Part shown: one piece after another, positions 11,620 to 18,520 of the stretch
Position numbering within the stretch: position 1 is the first letter of the stretch
How the letters are laid out: each line of letters begins with the position of its first letter
Source: Betaproteobacteria bacterium RBG_16_58_11
GTDB lineage: Bacteria; Pseudomonadota; Gammaproteobacteria; Burkholderiales; Thiobacteraceae
Assembly: GCA_001770235.1 (NCBI GenBank)
Contig: MEQN01000040.1
Coordinates: 5,327 to 27,676 of the forward strand
Direction of reading: 5' to 3'
Length of the DNA: 22,350 nucleotides
The notes under the pieces: generated by a model
What the model saw: only the letters and a program-made list of their open reading frames with translations
What the model was told of the DNA's origin: nothing
Database searches by the model: none
Translations under genes and position numbers: made by a program

Positions 11620-12449
11620 CCCCTGCCGAATACTGCCAAGAAAAAGCCGCGCAAAGCGGCTCCAGCTTCTACTACAGTTTTTTATTCTTGCCAAAACCGC
11701 GGCGCGAAGCGATTACCGCCTTGTATGCTTTCTGCCGTGAAGTAGACGACATCGCCGATGAATGCGCCGATGCGGCCCTCGCCCGCACCAAACTCGAATG
11801 GTGGCGCACCTAGTTGGCCAACACCTTCGCCGGCCACCCCAGCCACCCGGTCAGCCAGGCGCTGCTGCCGGCGATTCGCGCCTATGATCTGGCGCTGGAG
11901 CAATTCGAGGAAATCATCGACGGCATGGAGATGGATCTGCAATACGTGCGCTATGCCGATTTCAAAGCACTGCAACTCTACTGCTACCGCGTCGCCTCGG
12001 TGGTCGGGCAACTCGCCGCCGCCATCTTTGGCTATCGTGATCGCAAAACGCTGAAATACGCACACGATCTGGGCATGGCGTTTCAATTGACCAACATCAT
12101 TCGCGACGTGGGCGAAGATGCGCGCCGCAGCCGCATCTACTTGCCGCAAGACGAGCTCGCGCAATTCGGTGTCACTGAAAGCGATCTTCTGGCAGGGAAA
12201 GCGAGTGAAGAATTTCGCGCCTTGATGGCGCATCAAGTGGCGCGCGCACGCGCGTTCTATCAGCAAGCGTTGCAAGCCTTGCCTGCGCAAGACCGGAAGA
12301 GCCAACGGCCGGGGTTGGTGATGGCGGCGATTTACCAAAAGCTGCTGAATGAAATCGAACGCGACGATTTTCGCGTGCTGCACCAGCGCATCACCCTGAC
12401 GCCGCTGCGCAAGCTGTGGATCGCGTGGCGCACTTGGGTGTTTAGTTAA
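11616..12449 (+). pseudogene. hpnD: HpnD, presqualene diphosphate synthase, interrupted by in-frame TAG
   Basis: HpnD joins two farnesyl diphosphates into presqualene diphosphate, the first step of the HpnD-HpnC-HpnE route to squalene. The frame from ATG 11616 to TAA 12449 spans 277 codons, the normal length, and both Asp-rich motifs are intact: REVDDIADEC (about 42-50) and NIIRDVGEDARRSRIYLP (Asp164, Asp168). Codon 66 is TAG (11811-11813), splitting it into 65 and 211 residues in the same frame, with no frameshift. The paralogue HpnC has GAG-TTG where HpnD has TAG-TTG (FRAEL against WRT*L), so a single G-to-T change is the simplest origin. A TTG follows the stop directly, but no ribosome site is seen for restart. 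It may be a recent nonsense mutation, a sequence error or read-through; hpnC and hpnE are intact. Confidence 0.85.
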
Positions 12450-12497
12450 CGGTCATGGCAATGGCCACCCCCGAAAATAAGACTCGCCATGACCGTT
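12448..12497. repeat. 12-bp perfect inverted repeat after hpnD
   Basis: AACGGTCATGGC (12448-12459) is matched by GCCATGACCGTT (12486-12497) around a 26-nt spacer. The left arm begins inside the hpnD stop codon and the right arm abuts the structured repeat that follows. No T-run follows, so it is not a classical terminator. Confidence 0.8.
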
Positions 12498-12595
12498 TCC
12501 CTCTCTCCTAACTCTTCACCCGCAAGGGGTACGCCGGTGGGTACCCCGCTGCTGCGCAGCGACCCTTCCGCAGTCCCGCAAGCGGGAGAGAGGGA
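12498..12595. repeat. Structured intergenic repeat, REP-like
   Basis: A 98-bp element bounded by an 11-bp perfect inverted repeat (TCCCTCTCTCC at 12498-12508, GGAGAGAGGGA at 12585-12595). Inside are further palindromes: GGGGTAC/GTACCCC (12526-12532, 12541-12547), the 10-bp palindrome GCTGCGCAGC (12551-12560) and TCCCGC/GCGGGA (12574-12587). It resembles dispersed palindromic elements of the form CCCTCTCCC...GGGAGAGGG known between genes in many Proteobacteria. It separates hpnD from hpnE and is read by an open frame joined to hpnE, but the encoded residues do not look like protein. Confidence 0.7.
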
Positions 12596-12629
12596 CGCAG
12601 GCTCGCTTCGTGAGTTTCACGATAATGCC

Positions 12630-13919
12630 ATGGCCGTTGCCGTCATTGGTGGCGGTTGGGCCGGGCTCGCCGCCGCCGTCACCCTGGCCGCGCAAGGCAT
12701 CCCGGTCACGCTGTTTGAAAGCGCCGCCCAACTCGGCGGGCGGGCACGGCGGGTTGAGATCAACGGATTGGCGCTGGATAATGGTCAGCACATCCTGATC
12801 GGCGCTTATCGCGAAACATTGCGGCTGCTCGCCACGGTGGGCGTCGATGTGCGCGCAGCTTGCTACGCGCCGCCGCTGACGCTGCAAGTCGCGCCAGCGT
12901 TTTATCTCAGCGCCGCGCCCTTACCGGCGCCATGGCACCTTGGTATCGGCTTGTTGAAAAGCCGTGGCATTCCCTTGCGCGACAAGCTTTCCGCAATAAG
13001 TTTTCTCGCCGCACTCAAACGGGGCGACTTTCGTATCGCACCGGATTTTTCCGTATCCGCCCTGCTCGCCCAGCGCCGGCAAAGCCCTGCCTTGAATGAT
13101 TATCTGTGGCATCCCTTATGCCTCGCCGCGTTGAATACACCGCCGCACTTGGCGTCGGCCCAAGTCTTCGTCAACGTGTTGCGCGATGCCTTTTTCGGCA
13201 CGCGCGACGACAGCCGGCTACTGTTACCACGCGTCGATCTCGGCCAACTCTTGCCTGATCCGGCGGCGCATTTCATTGCTGCACACGGTGGAGAAATTCG
13301 CCTCAATCAGCGCATTCAGCGGGTTGCGTTGGCCACTGGCGGATTCGCCCTGCATGGCGATCATGGGACGGAACGCTTCACGCAAGTGGTCTGCGCCGTA
13401 CCGCCGTTCCGTGTTGCTGATTTGCTCGGGCAACTCCCGTCCCTGCAACCGGTATTGGAACAAATCAGTGCATTGCAGTATCAGCCCATCTATACGGTCT
13501 ATCTGCAATACGCTGCCTCGATGCGACTGCCCTTCCCGATGCTGGGCCTATCAAATACGTTGAGCCAATGGGTGTTCGATCGCGGCGCCTTGTCCGGTCA
13601 GGCGGGTTTGATGGCGGTGGTGATCAGCGCCGAGGGCGCGCATGAAGCGCTGCCGCATGCGGCGCTGGCCGAAAAAGCCGCGCGCGAACTGCATGAACAA
13701 CTCGGCTTCCCCGCGCAAGCAAACTGGACGCAAGTGATCGCGGAAAAACGCGCAACCTTCGCTTGTCTGCCGTCGATCGCGCGACCGGACAATGTCACGC
13801 CGGTAGCGGGGCTGTTTCTCGCCGGCGACTATACCGCCTGCGATTATCCCGCCACGCTCGAATCCGCGGTGCGAAGCGGGATACAATGCGCGCTCTCTAT
13901 ACAGGAAGCACTGCAATGA
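12630..13919 (+). CDS. hpnE: HpnE, hydroxysqualene dehydroxylase
   Basis: HpnE is an FAD-dependent amine-oxidase-fold enzyme that reduces hydroxysqualene to squalene, completing the HpnD-HpnC-HpnE route. The 429-residue protein opens with the FAD Rossmann motif VAVIGGGWAGLAAA and FESAAQLGGRARR, and closes with GLFLAGDYTACDYPATLESAV, the C-terminal FAD-binding block. The start at 12630 puts the Rossmann strand at the N-terminus as in the family. An upstream in-frame ATG at 12489 would add 47 residues encoded by the structured repeat and is rejected. No good ribosome site precedes 12630, so it may rely on read-through of the hpnC-hpnD transcript. The stop overlaps the next gene's ATG by 4 bp (ATGA). 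Confidence 0.93.
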   Translation: MAVAVIGGGWAGLAAAVTLAAQGIPVTLFESAAQLGGRARRVEINGLALDNGQHILIGAYRETLRLLATVGVDVRAACYAPPLTLQVAPAFYLSAAPLPAPWHLGIGLLKSRGIPLRDKLSAISFLAALKRGDFRIAPDFSVSALLAQRRQSPALNDYLWHPLCLAALNTPPHLASAQVFVNVLRDAFFGTRDDSRLLLPRVDLGQLLPDPAAHFIAAHGGEIRLNQRIQRVALATGGFALHGDHGTERFTQVVCAVPPFRVADLLGQLPSLQPVLEQISALQYQPIYTVYLQYAASMRLPFPMLGLSNTLSQWVFDRGALSGQAGLMAVVISAEGAHEALPHAALAEKAARELHEQLGFPAQANWTQVIAEKRATFACLPSIARPDNVTPVAGLFLAGDYTACDYPATLESAVRSGIQCALSIQEALQ

Positions 13920-14671
13920 ATTACTCCACTCATTATTCCCCTGGCCCCGATTTGCTCAAAGATCGCGTGATACTCGTTACCGGCGCAGGCCAGGGCATCG
14001 GTAAAACCGCTGCGCTTGCCTATGCCCAACATGGCGCCACGGTGATTCTGCTGGGCCGAAATCAGAAGCGGCTCGACGCTGTCTATGACGAAATCGTCAA
14101 TCACGGTCACCCCGAGCCGATGGCGCTCAAGCTGGATTTGGCGCAGGCCGGCGACGACGATTTTCAGGGGATGGCGCAGGCGATTTTCGAACAACTCGGA
14201 CGGCTCGACGGTATTTTGCACAACGCGGCCCGCTTCGATGGCTTGAGCCCGCTCGAATACCAATCGCTGGATCAATGGATGGGCACGCTACGGGTCAATC
14301 TGGCGGCGCCGGTGGCCTTGACCCGCGCTTGCCTGCCCTTGCTCACGCGCGCGCCGGATAGCACTGTGCTGCTGACTTCGGAAACGCATGGCCACCAGCC
14401 GGCGGCGTTCTGGGGCGCTTTCGCGGTATCGAAATGGGCGCTGGAAGCCTTGGTCACGATCTGGGCGCAAGAGCTGGCGGTGCACCCGAACTTACGCATG
14501 AACGTGGTGATTCCCGGCCCGGTGCGCGCGCCGCAGCGCTTGATCAGCCACCCGGCGGAAGATCGGAAACAATTGCCGGAGTCTACGCGGCTCATGCCGC
14601 TTTATCTGTATTTGATGGGCCCGGATAGCCGGGGGCACAGCGGGGAAATTTTTGAAGCGCAGATGAGTTAA
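13916..14671 (+). CDS. YciK-like short-chain dehydrogenase with altered catalytic residues
   Basis: An SDR-fold protein of 251 residues most like the YciK group; the substrate is unknown. The nucleotide-binding motif TGAGQGIG (about residues 22-29) and LHNAA are intact, and the late MPLYLYLMGPDSRG segment is YciK-like. In the active-site region, however, SETHGHQPAAFWGAFAVSK has Glu156 where the usual catalytic Ser stands and Phe169 where the catalytic Tyr stands (13 residues apart, as expected); only Lys173 is kept. It may be non-catalytic, or use another mechanism. The start at 13916 has AGGAAG 7 nt upstream and overlaps the hpnE stop, so it is co-translated with the hopanoid genes. A role in that pathway is only suggested by position. 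Confidence 0.85.
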   Translation: MNYSTHYSPGPDLLKDRVILVTGAGQGIGKTAALAYAQHGATVILLGRNQKRLDAVYDEIVNHGHPEPMALKLDLAQAGDDDFQGMAQAIFEQLGRLDGILHNAARFDGLSPLEYQSLDQWMGTLRVNLAAPVALTRACLPLLTRAPDSTVLLTSETHGHQPAAFWGAFAVSKWALEALVTIWAQELAVHPNLRMNVVIPGPVRAPQRLISHPAEDRKQLPESTRLMPLYLYLMGPDSRGHSGEIFEAQMS

Positions 14672-14679
14672 ATCGGCAT

Positions 14680-15375
14680 TTACTTCAAATAGAACTGAAG
14701 TTTGTCCGGCCCGACTTCGATCTGATCCAAATTATCGAGCGGGAACGGATCGTCGCCGATGGCCTTGCCGTTGACGACGGGATGTTTCTTGCCGGCCACG
14801 TGGGTGATGAAATAGCCGACCGGGCGGCGCGTGATGATGGCCGAATTGTCCGGCTTGCCGAACGCGGTAATCGAACGCGACAACTCGATCTCCTGGCCCG
14901 TATTATCACCGCTGATGCCGCGCACCGCGCCGAGCGGAAAAATGGTTTTCACGTTGCGCGCATTGGCGACTGCGGTGGCGATGCCCTGGGTATCCGCCTC
15001 ATCCTTGTCGGCGCCCTCTTGCTTGAGCTTGGTGCGGTCAAAAGCGGGGATCATCAAGGTCTTGTCGAAATCCATGTCCGGCATGGCCTTGGCGTTGACA
15101 TATCTCAACTTGTAACGCCCAACCTCGATCACATCGCCGTTTTGCAGGATGTGGCGCTGCACTTTTTCACCGTTCACCAGGGTGCCGTTGGTGGAACCGA
15201 GGTCTTCCAATATCTGATCGTTGCCCACGGTGAGAATCACCGCATGCTCCTTGGACACGCCCTGGTCGTTGATTTGGATATCGCAAGTCGGCTTGCGCCC
15301 GAAAGAGAAACGTTCCTTCTCCAGGAAATAATTGCCGAGCACGGACCCGTTCATGCTTAAAACCAATTTAGCCAT
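14680..15375 (-). CDS. FHA-domain phosphothreonine reader (copy 1)
   Basis: FHA domains bind phosphothreonine peptides. The 231-residue protein has a complete N-terminal FHA domain (about 1-95) with Gly26-Arg27, Ser41-x-x-His44 and Ser61-Thr-Asn63-Gly. A linker (about 96-145) contains DKTLMIP with Thr106, a candidate phosphorylation and FHA-binding site. A second, degenerate FHA-like domain (about 145-231) has GKP in place of GR and no SxxH. The start has GAGGG 5 nt upstream. It lies 14 bp after a PP2C phosphatase gene on the same strand, and the kinase is divergent from that pair, so a kinase-phosphatase-reader circuit is likely. The gene converges on the SDR gene with 8 bp between stops. 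A homologous protein lies at 18521-19273. Confidence 0.9.
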   Translation of the reverse strand: MAKLVLSMNGSVLGNYFLEKERFSFGRKPTCDIQINDQGVSKEHAVILTVGNDQILEDLGSTNGTLVNGEKVQRHILQNGDVIEVGRYKLRYVNAKAMPDMDFDKTLMIPAFDRTKLKQEGADKDEADTQGIATAVANARNVKTIFPLGAVRGISGDNTGQEIELSRSITAFGKPDNSAIITRRPVGYFITHVAGKKHPVVNGKAIGDDPFPLDNLDQIEVGPDKLQFYLK

Positions 15376-15389
15376 CGTTACCCTCTTGC

Positions 15390-16202
15390 TTAAACGTGTG
15401 CGCCGAACCAGCGCGAGAAAAACCCGGCACGCAGCGGAAACGGTTTCTCGACCTTGATCGCCGCCACCGAGATATTGTCGTGGCCGCCGTTGTCATTCGC
15501 CATCATCACCAATTGCCGCACCAGCAGTGGAATATTTTCCCTGATCGAGCGCATCGCCAACTCGATATCGGCGTCGTCCACCATATCGTTCAACCCGTCC
15601 GAACACAGCAAATAAATATCGCCCACCTGCGCCCGCTCTTGGCGCACGTCCACCGCAATCGTCTGGGTGACGCCGAGCGCGCGCGTGACCAGATTTCGAT
15701 TATGCGAAACGCGCGCATCCTCGGATGAAATCAAGCCGAGCTGCACTTGTTCCTGCAATAAGGAATGGTCCACCGTGAGTTGATCAAATTGCCCGCCGCG
15801 CAAGCGATACAGGCGTGAATCGCCGGCATGCGCGATGGTGACCACATTGTCGCGAAACAAGGTCGCCACCACGGTCGTGCCCATGCCTTGAAATTGGGTT
15901 TTATTGTGCGCCGCATGATAGATCGCCTGATTGGCGCGGGTGATCGCGGTGCGCAGCAACTCGGTTTCCAGATCCACGCCATTGGACTTGTCCACGCCCT
16001 TGCCGAGATGCTCCTTGAGCTCGTTGCCGATGATCATGGTGGCCATGCCGCTCGCCACGTCCCCGGCCTTGTAGCCGCCCATGCCGTCAGCCAGCACCAC
16101 GAGCCCTAAATCCTCGTTGGCTGCTACGCTATCCTCATTGAAGTTGCGCACCAGGCCGGCATCGGTGGCGCTGGCTATCGTCAGCGCATTTTTCAGCTTC
16201 AT
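15390..16202 (-). CDS. PP2C-family Ser/Thr protein phosphatase (copy 1)
   Basis: A soluble PppA/Stp-type PP2C phosphatase that should remove phosphate from targets of the adjacent kinase. The 270-residue protein keeps the metal-binding motifs: RNFNEDS (Asp24), LADGMGG (Asp39, Gly40), AHAGDSRLYRLR, CSDGLNDMVDD and HDNISVAAI. The start at 16202 begins just before the first motif (MKLKNALTIASATD) and has GGAAGAGAG upstream; the frame is open for 30 more codons, but these lie in the promoter region. It is transcribed away from the kinase and is followed by the FHA gene. Short stretches agree with the second phosphatase at 19308-20117 even in DNA, for example around TCCACCGTGAGTTG. Confidence 0.95.
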   Translation of the reverse strand: MKLKNALTIASATDAGLVRNFNEDSVAANEDLGLVVLADGMGGYKAGDVASGMATMIIGNELKEHLGKGVDKSNGVDLETELLRTAITRANQAIYHAAHNKTQFQGMGTTVVATLFRDNVVTIAHAGDSRLYRLRGGQFDQLTVDHSLLQEQVQLGLISSEDARVSHNRNLVTRALGVTQTIAVDVRQERAQVGDIYLLCSDGLNDMVDDADIELAMRSIRENIPLLVRQLVMMANDNGGHDNISVAAIKVEKPFPLRAGFFSRWFGAHV

Positions 16203-16522
16203 TAAACGCTCTCTTCCGCCGCCCGGAGTTTGGCGGTCATTATATATTTTTGTGGAATTATGATTAAAATTTACCGTTCGTGCCGATATCAAAATTTAAC
16301 TTTTGTTCATCTGGCGCCATTCCGGCTTATTCCAACGTAATTTTACTTAAAATAGCAGCTTTTGTGCCGATCTCAATGTCGGCAGGCGGCCCCCTCCTTT
16401 GGAATAACGGGCTGCTTACGCCCAAACTTGAGGCCAGCCGGCCATATGGCCAGCTTGACACGGTTCCCGATAAAAACTACTTTAGCGATCCCTACTTGCC
16501 GAATTATTCCCTAAATTATCAA
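16203..16522. promoter_or_regulatory. Divergent control region between PP2C copy 1 and the kinase
   Basis: A 320-bp stretch without a convincing gene. It holds the -10 box of the phosphatase (TATAAT on the minus strand, 16239-16244, with only a weak TTAATC -35 17 bp away), the kinase promoter (16455-16483) and a 12-bp palindrome (16440-16451). Two 13-bp direct repeats differing at one base, GTGCCGATATCAA (16280-16292) and GTGCCGATCTCAA (16364-16376), lie 84 bp apart. The kinase frame is open through 16280-16522, but the encoded residues are not kinase-like and contain the promoter. Confidence 0.6.
16440..16483 (+). promoter_or_regulatory. Promoter of the kinase gene with adjacent palindrome
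   Basis: A perfect TTGACA at 16455-16460 is followed after 17 bp by TACTTT (16478-16483, a weak -10). Transcription near 16490 would give a leader of about 33 nt and supports the start at 16523. A perfect palindrome GGCCATATGGCC (16440-16451) lies 3 bp upstream of the -35 and could be an operator. Confidence 0.55.
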
Positions 16523-18055
16523 ATGGTAATCGAGAAACTCGGCCGCTACGTAATCGTCGAGGAAATCGGCCAGGGCGCCATGGGCGTCGTCTACAAGGCC
16601 GTGGACCCACTCATTGACCGCACGGTAGCGATCAAGACGATCAACCTCGACCTCTCCAAGGAAGAGCTGGCGAATTTCGAAAAACGCTTTCAGCGCGAAG
16701 TCCAGTCGGCCGGCAAGCTCAATCACCCCAACATCGTGACCGTCTATGACGTGGGCCGCACCGAGGGCGTGGCCTACATGGCGATGGAATTCCTCGAAGG
16801 CAAAGAGCTGCGCGAGATTCTTGATTCCGGCGTGGTGCTGCCGATCGAAAAAGTCGTGCATATCGCTACCCAAGTCGCGGAGGGCCTCGGCTTCGCCCAC
16901 GAGCACGGCATCGTGCACCGCGATGTGAAGCCTTCCAACGTCATGGTGCTGAAGAACGGCTTGGTGAAAATCACCGATTTCGGCATCGCTCAGATGTCCT
17001 CCGCCACGCGCACCATTTCCGGCATGGTGATGGGTTCGCCCAAATACATGTCGCCGGAGCAAGTCGTCGGCCAAGCCGTGGACGGGCGCTCGGACATTTT
17101 TTCACTCGGCGTCATGCTGTATGAAATGCTGACGGGCAAGACGCCGTTCGCGGGTGACAATATCAGCGCCATCATGTACCAAATCCTGAATGATGAGCCG
17201 ATCCCGCCCAAAACGTTCAATCAAGGCATTCCCGAGGCGGTCAACTTCATCGTGCTCAAGGCGCTCGCCAAACACCCGGACAAGCGCTACCAAAACGCCA
17301 AGGAAATGGCGCGCGACCTCAAGCGCTACAAAACGCTGGAACTACCGGCGCCGGGCGATGAACCGAAACAACCCGAACCCATGGAACGGCGTAGGCTTGC
17401 GCGCGACAACTTGGGCGACGCAACCCAGATCATCCCCAGCCTGGTCATGGATGATCACCCCATGTTGCCGGCCAACGGCGCCGCGTCACAGGAATCCTGG
17501 TGGGCCGGATTGACCTTTCAACGCTTTTTGCTTTACGCCGCGATCCCGGCCATGATCATCACCTTTGCCGTTGTCGTCACCTTGAGTAAGATTCGGCAAG
17601 CGAAGCCGGTTCCCGGCGCCATCGCACCCAGCGTGGCCAGCCAGCCGGCGAAGCCCGACGCTGCGACGCAAGCGGTGCTTGCACAGCCCGCCCCGCCAGC
17701 CCAGCCGGAAACGCCCAAGGCCGCGCAGAAACCCATCCCTGGCAAAGTTACGGACAAGACCAAGGCGAAAAGCGAGAAGATCAAACTCGCCAACACCGAC
17801 CCGGTTAAAAAAGGGGATGAGTCCCCCAAACCGGCGGCTGCGGGTGAATCCCGCGTCACCTTTGCCGTCAGCCCGTGGGGAGAAGTCTTCGTGGACGGCA
17901 AGCGCCAAGGCGTGAGCCCGCCGCTGCGCGATCTGAAACTCAGTGCCGGCAAGCACACGATTCTGATCGTGAATGAAACCTTCAAGCCTTATTCGCAGAC
18001 GATCGAGTTGGCGCCGGACAGCACGCATAAAATAAAATATAAATTTCAAAACTAA
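16523..18055 (+). CDS. Transmembrane Ser/Thr protein kinase with periplasmic PEGA domain
   Basis: A Hanks-type (PknB/PpkA-like) kinase of 510 residues. The cytosolic kinase domain (about 8-270) has the glycine loop GQGAMGV (16-22), Lys38 in VAIKTI, His132-Arg-Asp134, Asp152-Phe-Gly, a Ser/Thr-rich activation loop (SSATRTISG) and SPE. A juxtamembrane linker carries DATQIIP with Thr301, a possible autophosphorylation and FHA-docking site. One membrane helix (about 335-356) leads to a Pro/Ala/Lys-rich stalk and a C-terminal PEGA domain (about 443-508, GEVFVDGKRQG), expected in the periplasm and perhaps sensing the envelope. The start at 16523 is chosen because the fold begins there and the promoter lies just upstream, although no strong ribosome site is seen. 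The stop overlaps a candidate ATG at 18055, linking it to the lipoprotein gene. Confidence 0.93.
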   Translation: MVIEKLGRYVIVEEIGQGAMGVVYKAVDPLIDRTVAIKTINLDLSKEELANFEKRFQREVQSAGKLNHPNIVTVYDVGRTEGVAYMAMEFLEGKELREILDSGVVLPIEKVVHIATQVAEGLGFAHEHGIVHRDVKPSNVMVLKNGLVKITDFGIAQMSSATRTISGMVMGSPKYMSPEQVVGQAVDGRSDIFSLGVMLYEMLTGKTPFAGDNISAIMYQILNDEPIPPKTFNQGIPEAVNFIVLKALAKHPDKRYQNAKEMARDLKRYKTLELPAPGDEPKQPEPMERRRLARDNLGDATQIIPSLVMDDHPMLPANGAASQESWWAGLTFQRFLLYAAIPAMIITFAVVVTLSKIRQAKPVPGAIAPSVASQPAKPDAATQAVLAQPAPPAQPETPKAAQKPIPGKVTDKTKAKSEKIKLANTDPVKKGDESPKPAAAGESRVTFAVSPWGEVFVDGKRQGVSPPLRDLKLSAGKHTILIVNETFKPYSQTIELAPDSTHKIKYKFQN

Positions 18056-18066
18056 TGGAGCAGACC

Positions 18067-18486
18067 ATGAACCCATCCCGCTGGCTTGTCTTGGCTACGC
18101 TTGTATTGCTCACAGCCGGCTGCTCCTCGCTATTTTCACGCGATACTGGAGTAGATAAACTCTCCCCGCGCAAGGCGGAGCAAGCACTCAATACCGGTAT
18201 TCAGCAATATGAGGATGGCGAACTGAAAGCGGCGCAAAAAAACCTGCAAGACGCCCTTAGCCTTGGGCTCACTTTTGATTCCGATAAAGTCACCGCGCAC
18301 AAGCACTTGGCCTTCATCTACTGCTCATCGAATCAAGAACGGCAATGCCGCGACGAATTCCGCCGAGCATTTGACGTCGATCCCAGCTTCAAATTGGAAC
18401 GCGCCGAAATCGGCCACCCCTTATGGGGGCCGGTCTATACCGGGGTACGCGCTGAATTATTGTCGCGGGGAAAGATAAAACCGTGA
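18067..18486 (+). CDS. TPR-type outer-envelope lipoprotein, TssQ-like
   Basis: A 139-residue lipoprotein: basic start, hydrophobic segment and lipobox LTAGC with lipidated Cys19, then a helical TPR-like domain (about 38-110: ALNTGIQQYEDGELKAAQ, HKHLAFIYCSSNQERQC, RRAFDVDPSF) and the ending GHPLWGPVYTGV. The overall pattern resembles the TssQ family of type VI secretion-associated lipoproteins; I recognise this from memory and am moderately sure. The start at 18067 has GGAG 6 nt upstream; ATG 18055 (four extra residues) overlaps the kinase stop and is possible. Because the PEGA domain of the kinase should also be periplasmic, this protein may be its partner. It converges on the FHA copy 2 gene with 34 bp between stops. 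Confidence 0.85.
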   Translation: MNPSRWLVLATLVLLTAGCSSLFSRDTGVDKLSPRKAEQALNTGIQQYEDGELKAAQKNLQDALSLGLTFDSDKVTAHKHLAFIYCSSNQERQCRDEFRRAFDVDPSFKLERAEIGHPLWGPVYTGVRAELLSRGKIKP

Positions 18487-18520
18487 TGGATATTGGCGTG
18501 TGCCAGTGAATGCTAAGCCA

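Noticed and set aside
11811..11813. General reassignment of TAG to an amino acid
   Set aside because: cheB and hupB end at TAG exactly at the family-typical C-terminus, and read-through of cheB would run into ppiD on the other strand.
12489..12629. N-terminal extension of HpnE from ATG 12489
   Set aside because: The 47 extra residues are encoded by the inverted repeats and are not part of the FAD fold, which begins at 12630.
13763..13915. N-terminal extension of the SDR inside hpnE
   Set aside because: It overlaps the conserved hpnE C-terminus; ATG 13916 has a good ribosome site and the usual ATGA overlap.
16280..16522. N-terminal extension of the kinase to 591 residues
   Set aside because: The added residues are unrelated to kinases and include the probable promoter; the start at 16523 fits the fold and the promoter.
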